Assembly: GCA_903837595.1 (NCBI GenBank) | Contig: CAILVI010000317.1 | Coordinates: forward strand, 1-45,849 | Length of the DNA stretch: 45,849 nucleotides | From: an uncultured Thiodictyon sp. | GTDB lineage: Bacteria; Pseudomonadota; Gammaproteobacteria; Chromatiales; Chromatiaceae | Reading direction: 5' to 3' | Part shown: positions 8,419 through 17,424 of the stretch, in pieces | Position numbering within the stretch: position 1 is the first letter of the stretch | How the letters are laid out: the number at the start of each line of letters is the position of its first letter | Notes under the pieces: generated by a model | What the model saw: only the letters and a program-made list of their open reading frames with translations | The model's database searches: none | Told to the model about the DNA's origin: nothing | Position numbers and translations under genes: made by a program

Positions 8419-9185
8419 CACATGCACCCGTCTATCCGCAAGGTCTGTCCGGTCACGAATGATGCCGCGGGCGAACACAGCCAGAGAATAACCGAAGCAA
8501 CCTCCTCAGGCTTGCCGATCCTTCCCATGGCCACGCGATCAAGCAGGCGCTCTCTCGCGGCCCCGTCCATGCGCCTGTTCATCTCCGTGTCGATTACGCC
8601 AGGAGCCACTGCGTTCACCCGGATGCCCTTTGACGCTAACTCCATGGAGAATATGCGGGTGGCGTTCAGCATCCCGGCCTTCGACGCCCCATACGCAAGC
8701 TGACCGGGATTCCCGTCGATCGCAGTTACGCTCGAAACGTTGACCACAGATCCCCCGCCAGTGCGCATCATCAGCCTGGTTAAGTACTGCGTGATCTGAA
8801 TGTGACCTTCGAGGTTGATTTGCATGTGACGTCGAAAAGACTCCGCCGTGACCATGTGAACGAGTGCGTCTTCGGCTATCCCGGCAACATTCACCAACGC
8901 TGCGATATCACGCGAGATCGAGCGTATTTCGCCCAAACCCTCGGAAACCGAGCCCGGGACCGTGAAATCCATGGCAACTGCTGAATGCACCGAGCCAGCG
9001 ACTGGAACGGGTAGTAAGTCCGCGATCTCGCTGGCATCACGAAGCGTTCTGTCGATAGCGATAACGTTAGCTCCGACATCCGCAAAGGCCCGCGCCGTGG
9101 CTTGTCCAATTCCACCGTGTGCGCCCGTGACGACGACATGTCGCCCACAAAAGTATTCACGATGCTGGGTCCAACTCTTGGCCAT
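8418..9185 (-). CDS. Short-chain dehydrogenase/reductase (FabG-like), first gene of operon
   Basis: A 255-residue classical short-chain dehydrogenase with VTGAHGGIGQA (cofactor loop), NVAGIAEDALVH, the serine region VNVSSVTAI and the YGASKAGML tyrosine-lysine pair. It ends TGQTLRIDGCM. It resembles the next gene in length and motif order, suggesting an old tandem duplication with divergence. It is the first gene after the promoter at 9392-9421, with an untranslated leader of about 200 bases. In context it should reduce a carbonyl in the operon's product. The substrate is unknown. Confidence 0.87.
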   Translation of the reverse strand: MAKSWTQHREYFCGRHVVVTGAHGGIGQATARAFADVGANVIAIDRTLRDASEIADLLPVPVAGSVHSAVAMDFTVPGSVSEGLGEIRSISRDIAALVNVAGIAEDALVHMVTAESFRRHMQINLEGHIQITQYLTRLMMRTGGGSVVNVSSVTAIDGNPGQLAYGASKAGMLNATRIFSMELASKGIRVNAVAPGVIDTEMNRRMDGAARERLLDRVAMGRIGKPEEVASVILWLCSPAASFVTGQTLRIDGCM

Positions 9186-9391
9186 CTTCTTATTACCCTA
9201 CTTGGACGCTGCATCAGGAGCTACTGGCCACATCATAGCGTAGCGAGGACTGGAAGTGCCCTGGCGGCATTGGCGCCAGCGTCTCGCCGGGGTGCCGATA
9301 GACCCGAAGCCGTGCAGGCAACATGGTAAAGGCAGCACCCATCGGCAGCGGTCTAACCGGCCCAGAATCAAAAAAATACAAGTATGTTCGA

Positions 9392-9421
9392 ATTCTACAA
9401 GAGATAAAATATCTAGGTCAA
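9392..9421 (-). promoter_or_regulatory. Sigma-70-type promoter of the SDR-transketolase-LuxCE operon
   Basis: On the minus strand TTGACC (9421-9416) is followed after 18 bases by TAGAAT (9397-9392), close to the sigma-70 consensus and in an A/T-rich patch. Transcription would start near 9385, about 200 bases before the first gene at 9185. I saw no JUMPstart/ops element in the leader. Confidence 0.6.
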
Positions 9422-9548
9422 GGGTTTATGCCCTATTATCCCAGCTGCCCCCGTTGGCGCCTAACTGATAGTCCTGCTTCCCAAGTCTGGGCTCTCCACT
9501 TAGCCGAAGTGAACTGAGGCGGCGAATAACCCCCATGCGGGCATCCAT

Positions 9549-10345
9549 TATCCTCACTCGGCAGGCAAGTTTCAGGCGTGTTTCGGAACCGATGGGGACC
9601 GTCTAGACGACCTGAAATGGCTCCGGTGGCCTGTGGGCTTTGGCTGTCCGGCCTTCGGCCACGATGGCGGCTGGGGCCTGGGCGATGGTCTATATCATGC
9701 GCGTCGGGCACACTGGTCAGACGTCGACGACCGCCGGCACGATCTTCGAACGAACGCGACGCCATTGACGGTGGTTCACCGGCTGCTGGCACTTTGCCGC
9801 CGGCAAAGACCGGGCCTCGGCGTCGAGCCGGCAACGGACGCTCGCGATCGACTCCTGACAGACCGCATGGGCCATGCTCCATCAACTGCACGGCAGGGTG
9901 GATGTCGACGAGACCCTCATAGGCGGGAAAAAGGAGGGGCTGCCCGGCGGACACGCCCATGGCAAGAGCGTCCTAACCGACATCGCCGCGGAAACGCTTG
10001 AACCGAAAGGGTTCGGCCGATGCCGAATGCGGCCGATCACCGATGCCGCGACGACCTCGCTGCATCCCTGTGGTGACAGACGTCGTTGCTCGGGTGGCGA
10101 CGGCAATCACCGACGGCTGGCAGGCACTGCGGACTGGATCAGCACAACTAACTCCATCACTCGCATAGCCAGCGGGCCGCGGGCGCCTGCGGGGTGGATG
10201 CCGCGCAGAGCCTTCCCGGGGCACATCGAGTCGCTTCGCTGGCCGAGCGGTGGTACTGGGTACCCACCAAGGGGCAGTGGATAGGGCGTATCTGACCAGA
10301 TCCCAAATCAACGTATTTCGCGTTGCATGCGACGGAGGTATTGTG
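9549..10345 (+). mobile_element. Degraded IS1595-family transposase remnant
   Basis: Pieces of one transposase follow each other in order but in different frames. The N-terminal part FQACFGTDGDRLDDLKWL is followed by PVGFGCPAFGHDGGW, equal to the zinc-ribbon start of IS1595 transposases with two cysteines lost. GQTSTTAGTIFERTR and TPLTVV come next, then QTAWAMLHQLHGRVDVDETL and IGGKKEG (the first catalytic aspartate), and AAETLEPKGFGRCRM. The end has RVASLAERW and LGTHQGAV. Several frameshifts and stops show that it is dead. I did not find convincing terminal inverted repeats, so element ends are approximate. It sits just upstream of the operon promoter and may mark how this accessory region was assembled. 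Confidence 0.75.
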
Positions 10346-10725
10346 AACCGATAAGACGACCCGCTCATAAGAATATGATTTATGTTTATCACCCTCTTGT
10401 GTAATGGATTTTTTACCAAAAAAGCGAAGGCATTACTTGCTCCAAAGAGACAAGATTAATCTATGCACGGAAAAACGTAAGACTTTATTATTGCTATTCT
10501 ATTTTCCACTTCTGGGTTTGCCACTTAACCGGAGCAAGCTGGCACGATGGCTCAGCTTAACGCCAGGATCATTGTCTTGGTCCGGGGCGGAGTTTTAGGC
10601 TCAGTCCAGAAGTGATGCTGACTGTTTGGGCAGGCCAACGGGTTTCGGCCGAGCTACCGACCCCAGAGGTGAAGCCCCCCGAAATGGCCAGCGCCGAGTC
10701 CTAGACAGCGTCTACGACCAGCGAT
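10346..10725. other. A/T-rich stretch without a gene
   Basis: Between the transposase remnant and the end of the methyltransferase gene the sequence is unusually A/T-rich for this window (10360-10520). No supported gene, RNA or clear terminator is visible. It is consistent with insertion debris. Confidence 0.4.
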
Positions 10726-11493
10726 CTACATCCGTTGAAATAGAAAAAACGGCTCTCGGGCATTGATTCCGTACTGGCAGGCATCTATACCCGACAGCAG
10801 TTCCGAATGATCGCTCATCCGCGAGACCAGACCGAAGGTCGCGAAGCGCTGACAGATGTCCCGACCAAACAGCCGAACATGATCCTCTTGGCCAAAAGCC
10901 TGAAGGCGCGCCGCGTCGGTATCAACGCCAGGGTCTGACCACGTATTCGTGAGCACGGCGCTAAACGGAGTCTGCAACACGGCATAGCCGCCCGGTTTCA
11001 AGACCCGTGCGATCTCGCGGATCGCGGCCTGATCATCGGCTACATGCTCCAGCACATGGTTTGCGATGACGAGATCGAAGGTCCTATCCGGGTAGGGCAT
11101 GGCAAGCATATCTACCCGCTCGACATTCGGCACGCTGGGATAGAGGTCACACTGAATATAGCGCCGTGGCTTCTGCCTTGCAAACACGATGGATAGCCGC
11201 CGCTCCGGTGCGAAATGCAGCACCTCGCGGACCGCCAGGTCGGCGAGAAAGCCGGAGGCACGGAAATACAGGAACAGGTGGCGCTCGCGATCGGTTGCCC
11301 CACACCATGGACACGCGAAACGGTCGGGGTCGCTTCCGATCACATCCAGCGCACGCATCAGGGGTGGCGCCGCCCGCCACCCCCCCCGATACGGTAGGAA
11401 ATAGCCGAACCGTCGCCCACACAGGATACACAGATGCCGCCGGCGCGGTGACGCCCGGGAGAGAAGTGTTTTACCAATCCGGAGAAGATTCAT
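10726..11493 (-). CDS. SAM-dependent class I methyltransferase with zinc-ribbon-like N-terminus
   Basis: About 255 residues. The C-terminal half carries a methyltransferase-11-type core: VIANHVLEHVADDQAAIREI, then ARVLKPGGYAVLQTPF. The N-terminal half has four cysteines in two pairs, CILCGRRF and CPWCGATDRERH, resembling a small metal-binding knuckle. Such proteins sit in O-antigen and exopolysaccharide loci and probably methylate a sugar or the glycan end. I chose the ATG at 11493, 19 bases after the glycosyltransferase stop; an ATG at 11553 would overlap that gene by about 40 bases. The acceptor is unknown. Confidence 0.8.
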   Translation of the reverse strand: MNLLRIGKTLLSRASPRRRHLCILCGRRFGYFLPYRGGWRAAPPLMRALDVIGSDPDRFACPWCGATDRERHLFLYFRASGFLADLAVREVLHFAPERRLSIVFARQKPRRYIQCDLYPSVPNVERVDMLAMPYPDRTFDLVIANHVLEHVADDQAAIREIARVLKPGGYAVLQTPFSAVLTNTWSDPGVDTDAARLQAFGQEDHVRLFGRDICQRFATFGLVSRMSDHSELLSGIDACQYGINAREPFFLFQRM

Positions 11494-11512
11494 AGCGATG
11501 CCAGGGTTGATC

Positions 11513-12472
11513 CTATGGTCGTCGGTAGAGAACGTACGGGGCATTGCCCCCAACCCGCTGACACACGCCGACCAGGATCCGTCGCACGCCCGCCCTGGCG
11601 ATCACAGCGGTAATGAGCCAGGCCATACGAATACCGCCAACCGGACTACTCCGAAATACGATCGGAAGCCATTTCCGGACCAACACCAAACTCCGAAGGC
11701 GCACTGCCGCAAATGCCGCGCTCCGGGCAAAGTCGGCCATGCCGCGCGCACGATCGATCGCGGGTACAGATCCGGCCGGCACATCTAACAACGCATCCCA
11801 ATACAGTTGTCGTACTTGGTCACCAGCATTCATCACCATCGAACTGGTCGATCCTACCCGATAGCCCACCAGCGCACGGTTCAAATATCCGACTGCCCCG
11901 CTACGGGCAAATCTGAGATGCATACGATAGTCGATAAATGGCGCTGGCAATGCCAGTACCACCTCACGAAGGACGGCGCGGTAGAGCACAGAACTCTGGT
12001 TAAGAAAGTTGCCATGTCGCACTAGATCGGCAATGCCGAAGCGCGCCGGTTGAAAATTATTGAATACCCCAAGTGGGCAGCCATCGTCCGCGATAGTAAA
12101 CGTGTTCGAGTAAACCGCCGGGCAGTCGGGATGGTTCTCCATGAATGCGATTTGGGCGCTAAGCTTACCCGGAAGCCAGAAATCATCGCCATCGCAATGT
12201 GCGATGTACCGACCACGCGCCTGCTGGACCAGGGACTGATAGTTGGCGGCGGCACCGAGCTGCGGCTGATGGCATCGGTAAAAGATAACATCGGGAAAGC
12301 GATTGGCGACAGCGGTTACGACTTCCTTGGTTGCGTCCCCGGAGTTATCATCTCCCACAAGAATCTCCAGCGTACCAGGAACCTCTTGAGCGATGATACT
12401 CATCAGACAATCACTGATGTAGCGCTCGTGATTGAAAGTGGCAACACAGACCGATATTAGTGGCTGTTTCAT
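11513..12472 (-). CDS. Family 2 glycosyltransferase
   Basis: A 319-residue GT-A fold enzyme. It opens with ISVCVATFNHERYISDCL, carries the nucleotide-sugar aspartates in LVGDDNSGDAT, and has the metal-binding motif AHCDGDDFWLPGKL near residue 95. The C-terminal third is hydrophobic and basic and may associate with the membrane. It begins three bases after the stop of the Wzx-like flippase gene. It should add one sugar to the lipid-linked repeat unit before export. Donor and acceptor are not predictable here. Confidence 0.86.
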   Translation of the reverse strand: MKQPLISVCVATFNHERYISDCLMSIIAQEVPGTLEILVGDDNSGDATKEVVTAVANRFPDVIFYRCHQPQLGAAANYQSLVQQARGRYIAHCDGDDFWLPGKLSAQIAFMENHPDCPAVYSNTFTIADDGCPLGVFNNFQPARFGIADLVRHGNFLNQSSVLYRAVLREVVLALPAPFIDYRMHLRFARSGAVGYLNRALVGYRVGSTSSMVMNAGDQVRQLYWDALLDVPAGSVPAIDRARGMADFARSAAFAAVRLRSLVLVRKWLPIVFRSSPVGGIRMAWLITAVIARAGVRRILVGVCQRVGGNAPYVLYRRP

Positions 12473-12475
12473 AGA

Positions 12476-13960
12476 CTACCTCCTCACTGCTCCAAGTGGG
12501 TCACCCACTCTGCCTCCGCCTGCCAGAAATCCGACGAGTAGCGCGGCACCGAGCACCAGCGCGACGACCAGCAGGGTTTCGATGGGACTGGCGAACGACG
12601 GTAAGATTCTGGACACCAACGTCAGCCAGGCGATGATCGGCAGTGCGACCAAGAGGACGTCGCGAAACGGCCAAACCCAGACCAGAGTGGGCATCAGACG
12701 TCGATGCGCCAAGGGGACCCAGAGGAAGAGAAAAAGTACATTGCCACAGAGCAGCGTTATACCAGCGCCGACACCGCCAAAATGGGCGGAAGCATACATC
12801 AGCGTGGGCAGCAACGTCATCGCAACGAGCAGGTTACCGACGACGTGAAGGCGCAGGTAGCCGAAACCGAACTGGAGCATGAAGGGTAACGTCAGCACGC
12901 CGATCGGGGTATAGGCAAGCGCGTACCAGAACAGGATCGGTGAGGCTGCCTCCACTGCATCGGGGCTACCGACCCACATCCGCACAAGAGGCTCCGAAAA
13001 AAGCGCCAAGGTTCCGCCTATAGCGACGAATACTGCGGTCACGCGCCGCGTCGACAGACGATACAACTCGCGCAAGGCATCGACCCGCCCCGCCGCTACA
13101 AGGATAGTCAGCCGCGGTTGCAGCACCTGGTTGAGTGGCGGCACCAGGATTAAAACCCCGCCCGCCAGCGCCGCCGCCAGGGTAAAGTAGCCGAATGATT
13201 GGAGCGACAGGCATTTGGAAAGGATCAACTTATCGATCTGGGTGAGGAAAATCCACATGCCGGACATAAAGGCCATGGCACCGGCGATAGGCAACATGGA
13301 CCGCATGCCTGACCAATCCGGCTTCGTTATTCCGGGCAAGCTTGGCAAGTATCGATACAGTAACCAGGCATGAGTCAAACATTCGATAAGACCGACAATG
13401 GCTTGGTAAGCGAAAAACGTAATTGCAGCTGCCGACCAAAAATTCAAAAGCGCAATCACGCCAAGAAACCGTAGCGTTGCAAAAGCGAAGCCGGCAGCGT
13501 TGACAGCGCTCTGCTTTTCCAATCCTATCAACCCGGAACGATAAAGCCCCATCACCCAGCGTAGGCAGGCGGCATACGCCATCGCAATAATTGATAAACG
13601 AACCTGTCCGACCTCCAGCGAGGAAAAAGAAAGCCAATCTCGGGCGATCCAGTCGCTGGACATGGTCAGACTCAGAACAGCCAGCAACGCCAGTGTGCCG
13701 ATGACCCACTCCAAACAGCGCAGGCGTGCGCGAGCAGTGGCGAGGCTCAAGGTCCCGGCCCGGTGCAGCGACAGCTCACGTGAGAGGGTGGGAGAGAGCC
13801 CGAGATCGAGGATCTGCATCCCTGCCTGCAGGATTGCGAAAAAGCCTACCAGCCCGAATGCCTCAGCCCCCATGAGGCGTAGACATATGGGCATCAGAGC
13901 GATAGCCAATAGCGCGATGTAGCCTTGGATCAGAGCACTCAGGAGTAATTGCGGTGCCAC
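12476..13960 (-). CDS. Wzx-like polysaccharide flippase
   Basis: About 494 residues with roughly 12-14 hydrophobic helices and the opening LLLSALIQGYIALLAIALMP typical of MATE-like Wzx/RfbX proteins, which flip undecaprenyl-linked repeat units across the inner membrane. Other family-like features are LRLMGAEAFGLVGFFAI near the start and polar segments between paired helices. I chose the GTG at 13960. Extending to 14116 would add 52 arginine-, proline- and glycine-rich residues that are the out-of-frame reading of the decayed acetyltransferase. No Wzy-like polymerase is visible in the window. Confidence 0.83.
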   Translation of the reverse strand: MAPQLLLSALIQGYIALLAIALMPICLRLMGAEAFGLVGFFAILQAGMQILDLGLSPTLSRELSLHRAGTLSLATARARLRCLEWVIGTLALLAVLSLTMSSDWIARDWLSFSSLEVGQVRLSIIAMAYAACLRWVMGLYRSGLIGLEKQSAVNAAGFAFATLRFLGVIALLNFWSAAAITFFAYQAIVGLIECLTHAWLLYRYLPSLPGITKPDWSGMRSMLPIAGAMAFMSGMWIFLTQIDKLILSKCLSLQSFGYFTLAAALAGGVLILVPPLNQVLQPRLTILVAAGRVDALRELYRLSTRRVTAVFVAIGGTLALFSEPLVRMWVGSPDAVEAASPILFWYALAYTPIGVLTLPFMLQFGFGYLRLHVVGNLLVAMTLLPTLMYASAHFGGVGAGITLLCGNVLFLFLWVPLAHRRLMPTLVWVWPFRDVLLVALPIIAWLTLVSRILPSFASPIETLLVVALVLGAALLVGFLAGGGRVGDPLGAVRR

Positions 13961-13965
13961 CAGAC

Positions 13966-14546
13966 TCAGCCCGCACCAAGACGTTGGCGCAGTTGCAAAT
14001 CCAGGGTCAGTAGGTCGCGCTGGCGCTCCGCCGTGCGGCGGGCCGGAATCTCGGCATCGACACGGAAACCCGAGTAGCACCCGAGGATCGGGCGCAATCC
14101 CCCAACGCCACCCCATTTGTCAATCGTGACACCGGGAAGCATCACGCTGCGACGCCCGAAAATTGCATGCCAGGCAATAACGGCTCGCCGGCGATCCACG
14201 CCGCTCAGGTCTTCGCGGACGGTGGGATGCGTCGGGTAGCTAGCCAAATGGTAATCACTGCTGGAAGATACGGATACGCGGAAAGACATTGTTGAAAAGT
14301 TATCCATGGCGATTCGCTCATAGCCGATCAGCTAGGCATGGCTAGCGAGGTGAATAAAGTTACTCAAATTAGGTCCGGCGCTATCCGCCGAGAGGATACC
14401 GACGTCGTCGCTCCGGGCATCGCATCGTGGCCGCAGATTCGCGGCCCCATAAATGGCTGAGGAGCGTGATATACGAACACGCTCGCCGCCGTCGGCGGAC
14501 CCCAGTCACGAAGATCGGGATCGGAATAGGCGCCCATCTCAAACAT
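13966..14546 (-). pseudogene. Frameshifted hexapeptide acetyltransferase (partner of the sugar aminotransferase)
   Basis: The ATG at 14546 overlaps the end of the aminotransferase gene and opens MFEMGAYSDPDLRDWGPP, like the M.AY.....L...G start of dTDP-amino-sugar acetyltransferases of the VioB/FdtC type. This frame stops after about 60 residues. A second frame resumes with SSSSDYHLASYPTHPTVRED, like the family's SDDYSG..LTNPTVP segment, then IFGRRSVMLPGVTI, and ends EIPARRTAERQRDLLTLDLQ, like G.PAKR...RSRDLL. The middle beta-helix repeats are scrambled by frameshifts. The gene is therefore dead, although its partner aminotransferase is intact. Confidence 0.65.
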
Positions 14547-15645
14547 CCGCGATGATTTCCGCGATACGCGCGACCTGGGGTTCGGTTAGTTCAGGATAGA
14601 TGGGCAGACAGAGTATCTTGCCGGCGATTGCCATGGCGACTGGAAGCCGTTCCGGCCGCGCGCTCGGCCGACCGCGATACATTGGAAAGTCTGTTATCAA
14701 GGGATAGAAATAGCGGCGCGCAAAAATGTTGCTATTCTTGAGTCTGTCATAGAGTGCATCGCGGCCGATAGGGTATTCAGGTTCCACCATAATCGGAAAA
14801 TATGAATAATTATGGCGCTTGGATTCCGGCAGCGACAAACAGCGTATGCCGGTCAGGCTGGACAATGCGGCACGATAGCGGCAATCGATCTCGGCCCGTT
14901 GCTTAAGCGCGTCGTCGATATATTTGAGCTGAAGAAGGCCCAGGGCGGCCTGAAACTCGTTCATTTTTCCGTTGATGCCGGGAGCCACGACGGTGACCTC
15001 GTCGGCAAATCCGAAATTCTTCAGGAAATCGATCCGCTGTTTGGTCTTGGCGTCCGGACTAACAATGGCGCCGCCCTCGAAGGTGGTGAAGACTTTGGTG
15101 GCGTGAAAGCTAAGGATGGAAAGATCGCCGTGACGCAGTACACTGCCGCCCTGGTCTTGGACCGCGAAGCAATGGGCCGCGTCGTAGATTACCTTGAGGC
15201 CATAGATATCTGCAATTTGCTGGATCTTAGCGGTATCGCACGGGCGACCATAGACATGTACAGGCAGAATAGCGCTGGTCTGGGGGGTGATGGCCTCTTC
15301 GATCTTCGCGGGGTCGAGATTCAGTGACTCGGGATCGATGTCCACGAATACCGGCTGGATGCCGTTCCATAGCAATGAATGCGCAGTGGCGACAAAGCTG
15401 TAGGACGTAGTGATCACCTCGCCGGCAATACGCAGCGCCTGCAGGGCAGTAACCAGGGCGAGGGTACCGTTGGCGAAGAGTGAGATATGGTCCACGCCCA
15501 GGTAATTGCACAACGCCTGTTCCAATTGCTCATGGAAAGGACCGGCATTGGTGAGCTGGCGGTTCTTCCAGATCTGCTCTAGGTAAGGCTGCAATTCCCT
15601 TAGTGGCGGCAGAAATGGCTGGGTGACATAAATGGGCTCACTCAT
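14539..15645 (-). CDS. DegT/DnrJ/EryC1-family sugar aminotransferase
   Basis: A 368-residue PLP enzyme of the sugar aminotransferase family. The substrate-recognition start LTNAGPFHEQLEQAL, the cofactor-site segment FANGTLALVTALQAL, DAAHCF (PLP-contacting aspartate) and the catalytic lysine in LSFHATKVFTTFEGG (about residue 185) are all present. It is close in layout to the VioA/FdtB group that makes dTDP-4-amino- or 3-amino-6-deoxy sugars. No dTDP-glucose synthase or dehydratase is in the window, so the keto-sugar must come from elsewhere. The acetyltransferase expected to acylate its product is broken downstream. Confidence 0.88.
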   Translation of the reverse strand: MSEPIYVTQPFLPPLRELQPYLEQIWKNRQLTNAGPFHEQLEQALCNYLGVDHISLFANGTLALVTALQALRIAGEVITTSYSFVATAHSLLWNGIQPVFVDIDPESLNLDPAKIEEAITPQTSAILPVHVYGRPCDTAKIQQIADIYGLKVIYDAAHCFAVQDQGGSVLRHGDLSILSFHATKVFTTFEGGAIVSPDAKTKQRIDFLKNFGFADEVTVVAPGINGKMNEFQAALGLLQLKYIDDALKQRAEIDCRYRAALSSLTGIRCLSLPESKRHNYSYFPIMVEPEYPIGRDALYDRLKNSNIFARRYFYPLITDFPMYRGRPSARPERLPVAMAIAGKILCLPIYPELTEPQVARIAEIIADV

Positions 15646-16112
15646 CGTGCGAGGCTCGCACCTGACATCGGGCAGGTCTGCTCGCTCGGCTAGGGCACGA
15701 TATCATCTTGCAGGTTTTCATCGATCTCTTTCTGGTGGCTTGCTGGCCGTGGCGCCGCGACAGATCGCCGACGTCGGCATCTTGCGGAGTCAGCTGGAAA
15801 CTTGCAAGCCGCCGATTTCGTTCAGCCCCTGCGTGCGGGCCGGCATCCAAATTTGCCGGTTCGATCGCGCCAAGGAAGGGCTGCTCTGGGTGAGGCGAAC
15901 CCCCGCGTTGCGCGGGCGGCACAGCGGCACGGGTGCATCGCGAACACGTAGCGAGCCCCCGCACTAGACGCGAATCTTCACGCAACGCGCGCAGGGGTAT
16001 CAGGCAACGGTAACGCAACGCTCGCACCAAAGCGCGGCTAGTTAGCATCAGACCGCCGCCAAGCATGCCGGCACACCGCCTTGGCAGGCAGCGTTTCTGC
16101 CAGTCGAGCGCC
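15646..16112. other. Gap between glycosyltransferase and aminotransferase genes
   Basis: An arginine-rich minus-strand frame spans much of this stretch (within 15638-16195) but overlaps the coding end of the glycosyltransferase. It has no recognisable motif and looks like chance coding in GC-rich DNA or decayed sequence. No RNA gene is visible. Confidence 0.4.
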
Positions 16113-17000
16113 TTAGGGCATTGGAGCACGTGGCTTTTCTGGCGCGTTGATCGGCCGATACATGAGCTGAGTAATCTGCTCCGAAACCAGTCCAATCAAG
16201 AATACGACGACCGCCGTGGTGAGCATGAAAACGGTCATAATAGAAAGCCGCAGGGCCAGGGTGTAGGTGTAAACCCAATATCCGACCCCCAACAGAAAGA
16301 AGAGTAACGAGACCGGTACAAAAATCTTCAGCGGCGAGTACAGCGTCCCAATCTTGAAGATGATGAGCAGGAAGCGCACGCCGTCCTGCAAGGGCCGCAG
16401 GTGACTCTTGCCGGTGCGCTGCCCGGCGGTAATTGGGACATAGCTGACATCATACCCGGCGCGAAAAAAGGCCATGGTGCTGGTGGTCGGGTAGGAAAAG
16501 CCGTTTGGCAGCAGGTAGAGGAACTCCAGAAACCGCTCGGCACGGGCGGCGCGGAAGCCGGAGGTGAGGTCCAACACCGGCTGCCCCGTCATGTAGGTCG
16601 CGAGCTGATTGTAGATACGGTTGGCGAGACCCCGGGCAACCGTGGCCTGGGAGGCCGAGCGGCGGGCGCCGACCACCATGTCGAACCCTTGGTGGAGTCG
16701 CTCCAGCAGACGGGGGATGTCGGCGGGATCGTGTTGGCCGTCGGCGTCCATGAAGACCAGGATATCGCCCGTGGCCGCGCGGACGCCGGACTTGATGGCG
16801 GCGCCGTTGCCTTTTTGGTAAGGATGGTGGATTAGCCGCACAGCCGCCGCGGTACAGACCGCCGCCGAGGCGTCCGTGGAGGCATCATCCACCACCAAGA
16901 CCTCCGCCTCGGGCAGGACCTGGCGGATGCGCGCGAGCAGCCCTTGCAGCGGCACCGCCTCGTTGCGGCAAGGGAGGATGATGCTGATCTTGGAAGGCAC
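16113..17000 (-). CDS. Polyprenyl-phosphate glycosyltransferase with C-terminal membrane anchor
   Basis: About 295 residues. The N-terminal GT-A domain has ISIILPCRNEAVPLQGLL, VLVVDDASTDASAA and the metal motif VFMDADGQHDPADIPRL, as in dolichol-phosphate mannosyltransferase-like GT2 enzymes. Two hydrophobic helices near the C-terminus (about residues 215-280) anchor it in the inner membrane. These enzymes move a sugar to undecaprenyl phosphate for later use outside the cell. I chose the GTG at 17000 because it directly precedes the first strand and has GGAG six bases upstream; ATGs at 17087 and 17117 would add unstructured residues. Confidence 0.83.
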   Translation of the reverse strand: MPSKISIILPCRNEAVPLQGLLARIRQVLPEAEVLVVDDASTDASAAVCTAAAVRLIHHPYQKGNGAAIKSGVRAATGDILVFMDADGQHDPADIPRLLERLHQGFDMVVGARRSASQATVARGLANRIYNQLATYMTGQPVLDLTSGFRAARAERFLEFLYLLPNGFSYPTTSTMAFFRAGYDVSYVPITAGQRTGKSHLRPLQDGVRFLLIIFKIGTLYSPLKIFVPVSLLFFLLGVGYWVYTYTLALRLSIMTVFMLTTAVVVFLIGLVSEQITQLMYRPINAPEKPRAPMP

Positions 17001-17424
17001 GCAGGCTCCGTCGATGTTACGTGTACAGGGCAGTGGACCGGACGATCCGTGCGATGACGACCCGTCCCGCCCGCACCGGTCAATCATGCCGATACTGGCC
17101 GGGAGGACAGACGCCATCCTGGCCCTGGGTTCAGGTATCCTACCGCAATAAGCGAAGCCGTTTTACCCCCGACTGTCGGGGCACAGCATACTCGAACTGT
17201 CGGTTGCCGCCACAGCGCTCATCGACGATGCAACGCCACGGTTGCGGTGGATGCGCCCGCGCGAGCCCTGCCGATCAACCTGAATCCGGGCACCGTCCAC
17301 GCCACAACGCCCACAACAACAACGGCACTCCGTATTCCCACATCTATCCGCGGGCTGCATGCACGCCGCGGGTAGCGCGCGGTATTCCCTTAGCGATTTT
17401 GCGTGAGGACGGCACCGTTTCGGC
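17001..17424. other. Gap between the glycan locus and the sensor pseudogene
   Basis: Apart from the 3' tail frame of the broken EAL domain, no gene or RNA is supported. The minus-strand frame continuing to 17163 after the EAL frameshift is arginine- and cysteine-rich and is an artefact of reading the wrong frame. Confidence 0.4.

Noticed and set aside
15638-16195. 185-residue minus-strand open frame between glycan genes
   Set aside because: It overlaps the glycosyltransferase coding end and shows no recognisable motif or good start.
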